From Draconibacterium orientale (GTDB lineage: Bacteria > Bacteroidota > Bacteroidia > Bacteroidales > UBA12170), in contig DYSN01000025.1 in assembly GCA_020718205.1 (NCBI GenBank), forward strand, positions 1 through 37,020: DNA of 37,020 nt, in the 5' to 3' direction. The translations under genes were made by a program, and so were the position numbers. Positions 1 through 7,930 of this stretch are shown one piece after another. Each line of letters starts with the position of its first letter. Positions within the stretch are counted from its first letter, which is position 1. Under the pieces are notes generated by a model. The model saw nothing but the letters and a program-made list of their open reading frames with translations. It searched no databases and was not told where the DNA came from.

Positions 1-4
1 GGAC

Positions 5-40
5 GACAAAGATAAATGCATTAAATCATTTATCTTTGTC
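5..40. repeat. 14-bp perfect inverted repeat downstream of dnaJ
   Basis: Positions 5-18 and 27-40 are perfect reverse complements around an 8-nt AT-rich loop. The hairpin lies 28 bp past the dnaJ stop on the minus strand, so a transcription terminator is the simplest reading. No U-run follows on the minus strand inside the window (only 4 bases remain), so a processing hairpin or the end of another element stays possible. Confidence 0.5.
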
Positions 41-67
41 TCCTACTTTAATTGTTGTTAATCAATT

Positions 68-1216
68 CTATCTGAAATAGTCTCTCATTCGGTTAAAGAA
101 GCCCTTTTCGCTGTTATTGGGGTTGGGCATAAAATTGGGGCTCGAGTTGAGACGGGTTAAAATGTCGCGTTCGCTGGAGCTCAAATCTTTTGGAACCCAC
201 ACATTTATGTTCACAAGCAGGTCGCCGCGGTTATAGCCATTCACATCGGGGAGGCCTTTGCCTTTGAGCCGCAAAACCTTTCCGGGCTGTGTTCCGGGGT
301 CTATTTTTACTCTGGCTTTCCCACCTAATGTTGGAATTTCGATGGTGGTACCCAAGGCAGCATCGGGGAAGGTGATAAAATGATCGTAGAGTATATTATT
401 GCCGTCCCTTTCGAGTTGTGGATGTGGAATTTCTTCAATCTGAATAATCAAATCGCCGGGAACTCCACCACGGGCTGCTGCATTTCCTTTGCCCGACATG
501 CTTAGTTGCATTCCATCGGAAACCCCCGCGGGTAAGTTGATGGTGATGACTTCTTCGCCTTTTACCAATCCATTTCCATGGCAGGTTTTACATTTATGCG
601 TAATGATTTCGCCTTCGCCACCACATTGCGGACAGGTGGTTGCTGTTTGCATTTGGCCCAGAAAGGAGTTTACAACGCGGGTTACCTGTCCGGTTCCATG
701 GCAAGTGGAGCAAGTGTTGCGCCCATGTCCTTCTGCGCCTGATCCGTTGCAGGTACCGCAGGGTACATATTTGGCCACTTTAATCTTTTTCTCTGCTCCA
801 TTGGCTATTTCTTCGAGGGTGAGCTTCACTTTTATGCGAAGATTGGTTCCGCGGTTAACCCGTCTGCGTCCGCCACCACCAAAGCCACCGCCAAAACCGC
901 CACCAAAGGCGCCACCAAAAATATCGCCGAAATGAGAAAAGATGTCGTCCATCGACATGCCGCCGCCGCTAAAACCGCCACCTGCTGCACCACCAACTCC
1001 CGCATGACCATAGCGGTCGTAACGGGCCTTTTTGTCAGGATTGCTTAAAACATCGTAGGCTTCGGCAGCTTCCTTAAACTTTTCTTCCGCCGCTTTATCG
1101 CCTTCATTTTTATCGGGATGGAATTTAATGGCAACCTTTCGGTATGCTTTTTTAATTTCATCGGCGGCGGCGTTTTTATCGACTTCCAGAATATCGTAAT
1201 AGTCTCTTTTGCTCAT
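68..1216 (-). CDS. dnaJ: Chaperone protein DnaJ (Hsp40)
   Basis: This is the cytoplasmic co-chaperone that delivers unfolded clients to DnaK and stimulates its ATPase. The 382-residue product has the full type I layout. A J domain occupies about residues 1-70, with the HPD triad at 33-35. A Gly/Phe-rich linker (about 75-115) contains short GGGF repeats. A zinc-binding region at about 150-220 has four CxxCxGxG modules ([32 protein letters not shown]), followed by the C-terminal substrate-binding domains. Length is normal for the family and nothing is missing. It starts 26 bp after the grpE stop on the same strand, so the two are very probably cotranscribed. No dnaK is present in the window. 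I saw no CIRCE-type repeat, so heat-shock control cannot be assigned. Confidence 0.98.
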   Translation of the reverse strand: MSKRDYYDILEVDKNAAADEIKKAYRKVAIKFHPDKNEGDKAAEEKFKEAAEAYDVLSNPDKKARYDRYGHAGVGGAAGGGFSGGGMSMDDIFSHFGDIFGGAFGGGFGGGFGGGGRRRVNRGTNLRIKVKLTLEEIANGAEKKIKVAKYVPCGTCNGSGAEGHGRNTCSTCHGTGQVTRVVNSFLGQMQTATTCPQCGGEGEIITHKCKTCHGNGLVKGEEVITINLPAGVSDGMQLSMSGKGNAAARGGVPGDLIIQIEEIPHPQLERDGNNILYDHFITFPDAALGTTIEIPTLGGKARVKIDPGTQPGKVLRLKGKGLPDVNGYNRGDLLVNINVWVPKDLSSSERDILTRLNSSPNFMPNPNNSEKGFFNRMRDYFR

Positions 1217-1242
1217 ACTTTTATATAAAATTTGGAGGTATA

Positions 1243-1881
1243 TTATTTACCAACAACCACTTTGGCGTATCTGATTACTTTTTCGTTAAGCGTATATCCT
1301 TTTTCAACCACATCAACCACTTTCGATTTTAGTTCTTCGGTGGGTGCCGGAATTTCGGTGATGGCTTCGTGAAAATCGGTATCAAAATCTTTTCCCACTG
1401 CATCCATGCTTTTTAGACCCTTTTTCTCCAATAAAGTATAAAACTTATTGTAAATGAGATCGATGCCTTGTTTTACTGATTCTATATCCTTAGCATCTTT
1501 AATGGATTTCATGGCGCGATCGAAATCGTCGAGAACCGGCAATAATTCGAGCATGAGGTCAGCGTGAGCTGTTTTAAAGAGCTCTATGCGTTCTTTGGCT
1601 GTACGTTTCCTGAAATTGTCAAACTCCGAAAAGAGACGAAGATATTTGTCCTTTTGTTCGGCTATTTGTGCTTCCAAACCGCTGATGTCTTCTTCGCAGG
1701 TTGCAGGCTCTTCGTTGGAATCTACCGGATTTTCAACCTTTTCGTCGGTTGGAGTTTGAGTGGATTCGGAATTTGGAGCAGCTTCGTTTATAACATTTTC
1801 CTCTGTCTTTTTTTCGTTGGTTGTGTTCTTCTTCTTTGTCATAATTGCATTAATTTTGTCAGTTATGCTGAATTTTTTCAA
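1243..1881 (-). CDS. grpE: Nucleotide exchange factor GrpE
   Basis: GrpE releases ADP from DnaK and so completes the DnaK-DnaJ cycle in the cytoplasm. The 212-residue product has an acidic, low-complexity N-terminus (to about residue 65). A long helix with the family signature [17 protein letters not shown] follows at about 80-100, then a four-helix region ([16 protein letters not shown]) and the C-terminal beta domain ending in [10 protein letters not shown]. The start at 1881 is the longest. An ATG at 1842 would give 199 residues starting MTKKKN, which looks equally natural, so the first 13 residues are uncertain. It is the first gene of the grpE-dnaJ pair. I see no clear TAnnTTTG element upstream. 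Confidence 0.97.
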   Translation of the reverse strand: MKKFSITDKINAIMTKKKNTTNEKKTEENVINEAAPNSESTQTPTDEKVENPVDSNEEPATCEEDISGLEAQIAEQKDKYLRLFSEFDNFRKRTAKERIELFKTAHADLMLELLPVLDDFDRAMKSIKDAKDIESVKQGIDLIYNKFYTLLEKKGLKSMDAVGKDFDTDFHEAITEIPAPTEELKSKVVDVVEKGYTLNEKVIRYAKVVVGK

Positions 1882-2070
1882 TTAAGAGTTTTTTAAATGA
1901 ATGAATAACCTGTTTGATAAAATCTATTAAATTATTGAAATATAAGTATTTATGGATTTTCTTTCCAAACAATCCCAATTATGGCAATATTTACGCCAAA
2001 CCTGATTTTGGGGACAATTTGTCAGCTCAATTGTTTTAAATCAAATCAGCTCTATGGTGGAAAATTCAAT
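1882..2070. other. Non-coding gap upstream of grpE
   Basis: This AT-rich stretch separates the terminator of the TonB-dependent receptor gene from grpE. It should contain the grpE-dnaJ promoter. I found no TAnnTTTG element in the right orientation, no CIRCE-like inverted repeat and no credible small gene. Confidence 0.4.
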
Positions 2071-2105
2071 TAAAAAAATAACGCATCCATCGGAATGAAT
2101 GCGTT
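2071..2105 (-). terminator. Rho-independent terminator of the TonB-dependent receptor gene
   Basis: Read on the minus strand, a hairpin with a 7-bp stem (AACGCAT/ATGCGTT, 2080-2086 with 2099-2105), one mismatch, 3 further pairs and a four-base loop is followed by TATTTTTTTA. It lies about 60 bp past the receptor stop codon and upstream of grpE. It separates the two transcription units and implies that the receptor is a single-gene unit. Confidence 0.8.
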
Positions 2106-2163
2106 GCTTTTCTTTGCTGCAAAAGTTGAACAGGTTTGGTAAAGAGTTTAAACGGGTCTAATG

Positions 2164-4530
2164 CTAAAACTCGAGACTGATTCCCCCCAGAAAATTTACC
2201 GGAGCCATAGGGAAATATCCATCAATTACTTCGCGGTTTCCGTTGGTTTGATAGTTATAAACCCAGCCATAGGTTTCATACTTTTCGCTGAATATATTTT
2301 GAATATCCAGATGAAGTCTGATGGTTTTGAAAAAAGCGGTTGAAAAGCCGTAGGTTAGTTTCAGGTCATTCACAAAATAAGGGTCTATGCTGTTGTATTC
2401 GTAGCTGGTATTGTCAATATATTGCCGGCTTACATATTTGGAAATCAGCTGTATATCTAAGTTTTTCAAAGCTTTGAAGGTGATAATACTGTTGGCAATG
2501 GTATTGGGCGAGAGAATGATATTGGTTTCTCCAATTTCGATGGCCTCCTGCCCCCAGGTATCCCAATTATCGATAAACATCACAAAATCCTTAATTTTAT
2601 TCTTGCTCAGGGTCAGGTTCAAATCCCATCTTAGGGGATTAATGATTTGAGCTCCAGCCGATAACTCAATTCCACTTCTATAACTTTTTGGCACATTGGT
2701 CATGATGGCTTCGCCCACATTGTTTATTTTTCCGGTGGCAACCAACTGGTCTTTATAATTCATATAGAAGTAGTTGGCGCTGAATACGAACCTGGCGCTT
2801 CTCACTCTCAATCCGGCTTCGACATCGTGTAGACGCTCAGCTTTCGGTAGATAATTTTCATCGGCATCCTTATAATTGGTTCTGTTTGGTTCGCGGTTGG
2901 CGATGGCAAAGCTTGAATACACTTTCATCAGATTGCCCACATGCCAAACAAATCCAACCTTGGGATTCAGAAAATTGAAATTGTGATCCTGTGAAATATC
3001 GCGCAAATCGTCGTGGATTCCTTTGATTCGGTAGTTTATTTTGCGGTATTGCAAATCGCCAAATAGCGACAAGGAATAACCGAGCATATAGTTCACTTTC
3101 CCGTAGATATTGAAATCGGTTTTTAATCCGTTATTGCGGTACCACTCGTGATTGATACTGCTGTTGCTGGCATTTTGCGCCCAGATAACCTTGCCAAAAT
3201 GATCGCCGTCATATTGGTTCCAGCCCAGTCCCAGGTTGGCTTCCAGCTTTTTGTCCTGATAATTGAGTCCTAAATTTGTTCCGTAAAAATGATTGTCGAG
3301 CCATTTTTGTTGAATGAGATTACTACTAGTTATAGTATCGCCTCCAAGAATATAATTGTTAATCAGATAGTCTGAAAAATCGCGGTCTTGCTTGTATTGC
3401 TCATAGAATCCTTTGCCTCTGGTATAGAACAAAGTTGAGTTCAGGCTGAGTTTGTCGTTGAAGGTGTGAGAATAATGGAGCTGATAGTAATCCTGCTGAT
3501 AATCATCCACTTCGTTTTCGTAGGTGTAGGGATTATAGGTTCTGTTGGTATCGAGCGATGCTTTGGGCATTCCTTCCCAGGCCTGGTAGGTCACTTCTTT
3601 TCCGCTGAGAATGATGAACTTCACCACATCTTTTTCGCCATAATAACCCCCGGAGAAATACAGAGATTTTAAATCGGCAAATGCCCTGTCGATATAACCA
3701 TCGGAGTGTATTTTCGATAGTCTTCCATCGAAGGCCAGATTGTTTTTAAGCAAGCCGGTACCAAAGCTTACCGAGTTTTTCAGAGTGTTGTAGGAACCTG
3801 CTCTGCCATCGTATTTGGCGTAAGCTTCATCCATCAGGAGCTTGGTTTGCATATTGATACTCGCCCCAAAAGCGCCCGCCCCATTGGAGGATGTGCCAAC
3901 GCCCCGTTGAATTTGAATATGGTCGAGGGAGGATGCTAAATCGGGCAAATCGACAAAATAGACCGAATGACTTTCGGCGTCGTTCATAGGAACACCATTT
4001 ACTGTGATATTGATGCGGGTCATATCGGAACCCCGAATTCTGAAGCCAGTATAGCCCACGCCATTTCCTGCATCGCTGGTAACGATAACCGAAGGGCTGC
4101 TGTTGATGAGAAAGGGCAAATCCTTACCGTTGTTACCTTTGGAAATGTCTGCTTTTGAGATATTGTCGAAAGCCGCCGGATTGTTGTCGTGAACCCTGTT
4201 GGCCATCACCACCACTTCTTCGCCAAGCAATCCTTCTTTTATGTCGATGGAAAGGTGTGCGTCTTCCTTAAAAGCCAACCGCTCCTTATATGTTTGATAT
4301 CCAACAAAGCTTACCCGGATTTCGTAGCTTCCTTTGGGCACGTTTTCGAACGAGAAAGCCCCGCGGTTATCGCTCACCATTTGGTAGCTTGTTATTCCAT
4401 CCATGCGAACATGAGCTCCCACCAATGGGAGTCCGGTTTCGCTATCGGCCACCTGGCCACTGATTTTAACTTGTGAAAAAACGAAGGCAGGAATCAACAC
4501 TGCCAGGGTTAGAATGAATTTTTTAATCAT
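2164..4530 (-). CDS. TonB-dependent outer-membrane receptor, probably for thiamin compounds
   Basis: This is a beta-barrel outer-membrane importer energised by TonB-ExbBD. Reading from the ATG at 4530 gives 788 residues: a signal peptide (MIKKFILTLAVLIPAFVFSQ), a carboxypeptidase-regulatory-like domain (about 21-110, VKISGQV to VSFVGYQTYKE), a plug domain (about 125-245, with GFRIRGSDMTRINITVNGVP), then the barrel ending in an aromatic residue (GGISLEF). I chose 4530 because the upstream ATG at 4599 lies inside the riboswitch and would put 23 residues before the signal peptide. The substrate is inferred from the TPP riboswitch in its leader; riboswitch-linked receptors of this kind in Bacteroidota are predicted thiamin importers. 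No inner-membrane thiamin transporter or thiamin pyrophosphokinase follows, because a terminator intervenes. A close functional alternative is import of a thiamin precursor. Confidence 0.9.
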   Translation of the reverse strand: MIKKFILTLAVLIPAFVFSQVKISGQVADSETGLPLVGAHVRMDGITSYQMVSDNRGAFSFENVPKGSYEIRVSFVGYQTYKERLAFKEDAHLSIDIKEGLLGEEVVVMANRVHDNNPAAFDNISKADISKGNNGKDLPFLINSSPSVIVTSDAGNGVGYTGFRIRGSDMTRINITVNGVPMNDAESHSVYFVDLPDLASSLDHIQIQRGVGTSSNGAGAFGASINMQTKLLMDEAYAKYDGRAGSYNTLKNSVSFGTGLLKNNLAFDGRLSKIHSDGYIDRAFADLKSLYFSGGYYGEKDVVKFIILSGKEVTYQAWEGMPKASLDTNRTYNPYTYENEVDDYQQDYYQLHYSHTFNDKLSLNSTLFYTRGKGFYEQYKQDRDFSDYLINNYILGGDTITSSNLIQQKWLDNHFYGTNLGLNYQDKKLEANLGLGWNQYDGDHFGKVIWAQNASNSSINHEWYRNNGLKTDFNIYGKVNYMLGYSLSLFGDLQYRKINYRIKGIHDDLRDISQDHNFNFLNPKVGFVWHVGNLMKVYSSFAIANREPNRTNYKDADENYLPKAERLHDVEAGLRVRSARFVFSANYFYMNYKDQLVATGKINNVGEAIMTNVPKSYRSGIELSAGAQIINPLRWDLNLTLSKNKIKDFVMFIDNWDTWGQEAIEIGETNIILSPNTIANSIITFKALKNLDIQLISKYVSRQYIDNTSYEYNSIDPYFVNDLKLTYGFSTAFFKTIRLHLDIQNIFSEKYETYGWVYNYQTNGNREVIDGYFPMAPVNFLGGISLEF

Positions 4531-4551
4531 ACTTATTGATTTTTTAGAGTT

Positions 4552-4567
4552 AAAAAAACCAATAGAG
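4552..4567 (-). promoter_or_regulatory. Putative expression platform of the TPP riboswitch
   Basis: On the minus strand CTCTATTG (4567-4560) is followed by G and seven T (4558-4552). CTCTATTG is exactly complementary to CAATAGAG at 4659-4652, immediately 5' of the aptamer. The pair would close the whole aptamer and place a U-run directly after the closing stem, as in an intrinsic terminator. That this is the regulatory mechanism is inference. Confidence 0.45.
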
Positions 4568-4583
4568 AATGTCTGATACTTGT

Positions 4584-4656
4584 TTTCCTCCGCCGGCATT
4601 ACCCGGATCAGGTATTATGAGTATGATCTCAGCCCGTAATATTTAAGGCACCTCTA
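4584..4656 (-). promoter_or_regulatory. TPP (thiamin pyrophosphate) riboswitch
   Basis: The minus strand carries the conserved THI-element blocks in order: GAGGTGCC, then CTGAGATC, then ACCTGATCCGGGTAATGCC, then GGCGGAGG. These match the conserved core of the TPP aptamer, in particular CUGAGA and the CCUGAU...GGRUAAUGCC segment. The element lies between a probable promoter (4672-4700) and the receptor ATG at 4530. In this class, TPP binding normally represses the downstream gene. Confidence 0.95.
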
Positions 4657-4671
4657 TTGTGATTATCGCGG

Positions 4672-4700
4672 CAAAATTAATAAAAAATTAAACTGACCAA
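4672..4700 (-). promoter_or_regulatory. Bacteroidota-type promoter of the riboswitch-receptor unit
   Basis: On the minus strand TTG (4700-4698), an 18-nt spacer and TAATTTTG (4679-4672) fit the Bacteroidota -33/-7 pattern TTG...TAnnTTTG. Transcription would begin near 4665, just before the TPP aptamer, giving a leader of about 135 nt. Confidence 0.65.
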
Positions 4701-4770
4701 CCACATTTTGGATTTGGGTATTTTACCCATTGGTGAATTGGGGGGATAAAAAAGGCTTTGTACGAAAGGT

Positions 4771-5652
4771 CTATTGAGCAGAAACCAGTTTGTCGAGTAG
4801 GGTTTCCACCAGTTTTCGCACAGAGATTTTATAGTCTTTGGAGTATTCTTTTCTTTCGCGGTTGGCAATGATGGCGCAAACAGTCATAGCTTGATGTCCC
4901 AGAGCTTTCGACAACCCGTAGAGCGCCGATGTTTCCATTTCGAAGTTGGTGATTTTCTGTCCCTTATGCTCAAAATGGCTGATGCGATGGTTTAAATCGG
5001 GATAGGCCAAAGGCATGCGCAACACGCGTCCCTGAGGGCCAAAAAAGCCCGGAGCTGTGGCCGTTATTCCTTTCAGAAAATCGCGACCAACTGTTGACAA
5101 AAGCGTTTCGGAGCCTGCTACGGCATAGGCTTGTGGTAATTCCGAAGGCCATTGGGTTTTGGTTAAAAACGCTTCGGTCATTTCTTTGTCAATCACTTCG
5201 TTCACCTGCTCGTAAAACCACATAAGCCCGTCAATACCAATCCCATGACTCGAAGCCACGAAACTATCCACCGGAATTTCGGGCTGCAAAGCGCCGCTGG
5301 TTCCCAGACGATAGAGATTCAGACTTTTATGGCTTGTTTTAGGGGTTCTTGTTGTTAAATCGATGTTCGAAATAGCGTCGAGCTCATTAATCACAATATC
5401 CAGATTGTCAGTTCCCATTCCGGTGCTCAGCACGGTGAGTCTTTTGGAGCCAATATAGCCTGTATGCGTGTGAATTTCGCGGTTGGCCTGCCGAAACTCA
5501 ACTTTGTCGAAATATTCCGAAATCATGGAGACGCGCCCCGGATCGCCCACCAGAATAATGTCGTTGGCAATATTTTCGGGGTGAAGTTTTAAATGATAGA
5601 TACTTCCATCGGGATTTAAAATCAATTCTGATTCGGCTATGGGCTGGTTCAT
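4771..5652 (-). CDS. Nucleoside phosphorylase (uridine phosphorylase-like)
   Basis: This cytoplasmic enzyme cleaves a nucleoside with phosphate to base and ribose-1-phosphate in nucleoside salvage. The 293-residue product has the PNP/UDP superfamily motifs: a phosphate-binding loop near the N-terminus (ILVGDPGRV), a second phosphate loop (LTVLSTGMGTDN), LGTSGALQPE, and the sugar-binding NFEMETSALYGLSKALG near residue 245. The FEMETSAL form with Met-Glu is typical of the family. The ATG at 5652 was chosen over one at 5715 because the earlier one overlaps the -7 element and adds 21 atypical residues. The gene is transcribed divergently from cinA and has its own promoter. Whether uridine or another nucleoside is preferred cannot be read from the motifs alone. 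Confidence 0.9.
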   Translation of the reverse strand: MNQPIAESELILNPDGSIYHLKLHPENIANDIILVGDPGRVSMISEYFDKVEFRQANREIHTHTGYIGSKRLTVLSTGMGTDNLDIVINELDAISNIDLTTRTPKTSHKSLNLYRLGTSGALQPEIPVDSFVASSHGIGIDGLMWFYEQVNEVIDKEMTEAFLTKTQWPSELPQAYAVAGSETLLSTVGRDFLKGITATAPGFFGPQGRVLRMPLAYPDLNHRISHFEHKGQKITNFEMETSALYGLSKALGHQAMTVCAIIANRERKEYSKDYKISVRKLVETLLDKLVSAQ

Positions 5653-5712
5653 AAGTGGATTTTTTTTAATGATTAATTGCTGCAAACATCTAATTTTGCA
5701 AAAAATAAGCTG

Positions 5713-5741
5713 CAAATATACGTAAACGAAAGCGATTTCAA
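5713..5741 (-). promoter_or_regulatory. Bacteroidota-type promoter of the nucleoside phosphorylase gene
   Basis: On the minus strand TTG (5741-5739), an 18-nt spacer and TATATTTG (5720-5713) match the -33/-7 pattern. The predicted start of transcription, near 5706, leaves about 50 nt of leader before the ATG at 5652. The divergent cinA promoter must share this 174-bp gap, but I could not pick it out. Confidence 0.65.
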
Positions 5742-5826
5742 TAAAATTTGCTCAGGCAGAAAGTTGCTTCGGTGGGTCAAACCAAAAGAATATCTCAATA
5801 TTAACAAAGGATAAAAAAGAATTTTC

Positions 5827-7083
5827 ATGAGAACAGAAGTTGAAATAATCAATATCGGTGACGAGCTTTTAATTGGGCAGGTTGTGAATACCAATGCTTC
5901 GTGGATGGGTAGTTTGCTGAGTCAGAATGGGTTCTATGTAAAAACCATCAAGGCCATAGCCGACAGCGCCGAGGCCATTGAATCGGCTTTGGATTACGCT
6001 ACCAAAAATGCTCAGGTTGTTTTATTGAGCGGAGGTTTGGGCCCCACCAAGGACGATATCACCAAAAAGGTATTGGCAAAATATTTCGACTCTGAAATGT
6101 ATTTTAATGAGCAGTCATACGAAAATATTGCAAGGTTGTTTTATTCCCGCGGCTTTCCGGTGAGCGACGATAACAGGCTTCAGGCTTTTTTGCCGGTAAA
6201 AGCCCAGGCCATTCCCAATAGAAATGGAACGGCTTACGGAATGTGGTTCGAAAAAGATAACACGGTGATTGTGAGTATGCCCGGTGTTCCATTCGAAATG
6301 AAAACCATGATGGAAAAGGAGGTACTGCCACGTTTAAAAGCCCGTTTTTCGGTTGAAGTCTATCATCAAAAAGTGATTATGACCACCGGTTTGGGCGAAT
6401 CGATGCTGGCCAAAGAAATAGAAGCCGAAGAAAATGCGCTTCCCGACTACATAAAGCTGGCCTATCTTCCAAAACCCGGTTTTGTACGTCTGCGGTTGTC
6501 GGCCAGAGGAACAGATGATGAGCAGCTAAAATCGGAGTTGGAATATCATACATCGCAGATTGTGAGCCGATTGGGCGAAAAAGTGGTTTATGGTTTTGAT
6601 GAAGAAAGTCTGGAGCAAGTTCTGGGAAACCTGCTTTTGAACAAAAGACTCACCGTTTCCACCGCCGAAAGCTGCACCGGCGGTACCATTGCGCAAACCC
6701 TCACAACAAAAGCCGGTTCTTCCGCCTATTTTCTGGGGGGCATTGTGAGCTATTCCAACGAGGCAAAAATGCAATTACTGGGAGTTGATAAGGTGTTGAT
6801 AGACAAATTTGGTGCTGTGAGCAAAGAAGTAGTTGAGCAGATGGCCAAGGGCGGACAACAAGCTTTTAAATCGGATTACTGTATTGCCACCAGCGGAATT
6901 GCCGGCCCCGGGGGAGGAACAGATGAAAAGCCCGTTGGTACCACATGGATTGCCCTTGCAGGACCCGAAGGCATTGTTTCTGCTAAATATTCGCTGGGGG
7001 AAGATCGCGGACGGAATATTTTTCGGGCTTCGACCATAGCCTTGAATATGCTTAGAATGGCTATTATTGAAGGAAACGATTAA
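5827..7083 (+). CDS. cinA: CinA family protein (nicotinamide-nucleotide amidohydrolase type)
   Basis: The 418-residue product has both CinA modules. The N-terminal molybdopterin-binding-like (COG1058) domain covers about 1-170, with IINIGDELLIGQVVNTN at the start and the loop LLSGGLGPTKDDITKK at about 65-80. The C-terminal amidase domain covers about 255-415, with STAESCTGG and TSGIAGPGGGTDEKPVGT. In studied members the C-terminal domain deamidates nicotinamide mononucleotide for NAD recycling, and the N-terminal domain can hydrolyse ADP-ribose-type pyrophosphates. Here both active regions look intact. The name reflects competence induction in other bacteria, which I do not infer here. The gene is monocistronic by layout: the next gene is convergent, 64 bp downstream. 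Confidence 0.95.
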   Translation: MRTEVEIINIGDELLIGQVVNTNASWMGSLLSQNGFYVKTIKAIADSAEAIESALDYATKNAQVVLLSGGLGPTKDDITKKVLAKYFDSEMYFNEQSYENIARLFYSRGFPVSDDNRLQAFLPVKAQAIPNRNGTAYGMWFEKDNTVIVSMPGVPFEMKTMMEKEVLPRLKARFSVEVYHQKVIMTTGLGESMLAKEIEAEENALPDYIKLAYLPKPGFVRLRLSARGTDDEQLKSELEYHTSQIVSRLGEKVVYGFDEESLEQVLGNLLLNKRLTVSTAESCTGGTIAQTLTTKAGSSAYFLGGIVSYSNEAKMQLLGVDKVLIDKFGAVSKEVVEQMAKGGQQAFKSDYCIATSGIAGPGGGTDEKPVGTTWIALAGPEGIVSAKYSLGEDRGRNIFRASTIALNMLRMAIIEGND

Positions 7084-7147
7084 AAATCAATGCAAAAAAA
7101 ATGCCCTCCCCAGGATGAGAAGAGCATATCATTGAGTTAATTGAGTC

Positions 7148-7609
7148 CTAAGCTAATAATAATTCGCTTCTCACGAAGCCCTTAAAAATTAGATCTTTAG
7201 AGATATCTTTTTTCGTCATTTCAGCAAGTTGCGACAGGCAAACATCGCAGTTACTCCAGAAAAGCTTTACATCGAAACGTAGATTTTTTGCCGAATCGAG
7301 GTATACGTTTACAATGTTTCCCGCAAAAGCATAGTTCTGAAACTCGAAATCGCTGTTGTTCGAAATTTTATGAAAAAGAACTTGTTTACCAAATAGTTGG
7401 GAACCGAAAAGGATGTTTTTGTTTTCTTGTTTGGCCTGTAATAAATCTATGGTCTTCACTTTCGTAGTCTCGTCGGCCTTTTTAGCTTTCCCATCATCAT
7501 TTTCATTCTTGTTTTTTTCAAAGATTTTCCATCCTCTCACCATTGGTATGTAGACCACAGTGCCTGCAACCAATACTCCTGAAATAATGTTAATTAAATG
7601 TTTTTTCAT
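7148..7609 (-). CDS. Uncharacterised membrane-anchored protein, 153 residues
   Basis: I do not recognise this family. A hydrophobic segment at about residues 7-24 (IISGVLVAGTVVYIPMV) is an N-terminal anchor or uncleaved signal. A Lys/Asp/Glu/Asn-rich linker (about 30-50) and a roughly 100-residue domain with mixed strand and helix character follow. The C-terminal part has two cysteines in NCDVCLS (CxxC), which could bind metal or form a disulfide; if the domain is periplasmic, a disulfide is more likely. The gene stands alone: convergent with cinA and divergent from the inositol-monophosphatase gene. Its leader carries a 9-bp inverted repeat (7620-7628 with 7648-7656). Codon use does not look foreign. 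Confidence 0.7.
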   Translation of the reverse strand: MKKHLINIISGVLVAGTVVYIPMVRGWKIFEKNKNENDDGKAKKADETTKVKTIDLLQAKQENKNILFGSQLFGKQVLFHKISNNSDFEFQNYAFAGNIVNVYLDSAKNLRFDVKLFWSNCDVCLSQLAEMTKKDISKDLIFKGFVRSELLLA

Positions 7610-7930
7610 GACTCAATGTTTAAACTCAGGATTTTTAACGTTGAATTTGAGTTTAAGGTTTCGTTAATTTCATTTAAATTTTAATGAGACTGGTATAAAA
7701 AGTCAGTTTAATTTTTATTAAATAAGTTAAGTATTTAATTATCAATGTCATATGGTTATTTTATATTTGAATTAAAACTCTTATCATCAGTAATTTAACT
7801 TTGCAAACTCTAAACTTTAAAGCTTTTATACAGAACTCTTTAATGTAAGGTTTACTTTTTATTAAAGTTGGGTGATTGTTGGAGCAGGGTTTCGATTGCT
7901 TTTGTATTTTTACCACCAAATTAGAACTCA
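7610..7930. promoter_or_regulatory. Divergent intergenic region with a 9-bp inverted repeat and -7 elements
   Basis: This 321-bp AT-rich gap separates the unknown minus-strand gene from the plus-strand inositol-monophosphatase gene. TTAAACTCA (7620-7628) and TGAGTTTAA (7648-7656) form a 9-bp perfect inverted repeat 10 bp upstream of the minus-strand ATG. On the plus strand two TAnnTTTG elements occur, TATATTTG (7762-7769) and TAACTTTG (7796-7803), without a well-placed TTG upstream of either. I see no small gene. Confidence 0.5.

Noticed and set aside
489..935. Pro-rich open frame antisense to dnaJ
   Set aside because: It is the reverse-strand shadow of the Gly-rich linker and zinc-finger codons of dnaJ, with no independent family signal.
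1882..2163. CIRCE or other heat-shock operator upstream of grpE
   Set aside because: No 9-bp inverted repeat of the CIRCE type or other recognised element was found.
7084..7147. Possible terminator between the convergent cinA and unknown gene
   Set aside because: Only a mismatched ATGC.CTC/GAG.GCAT pairing is visible and no T-run follows, so I did not call it.
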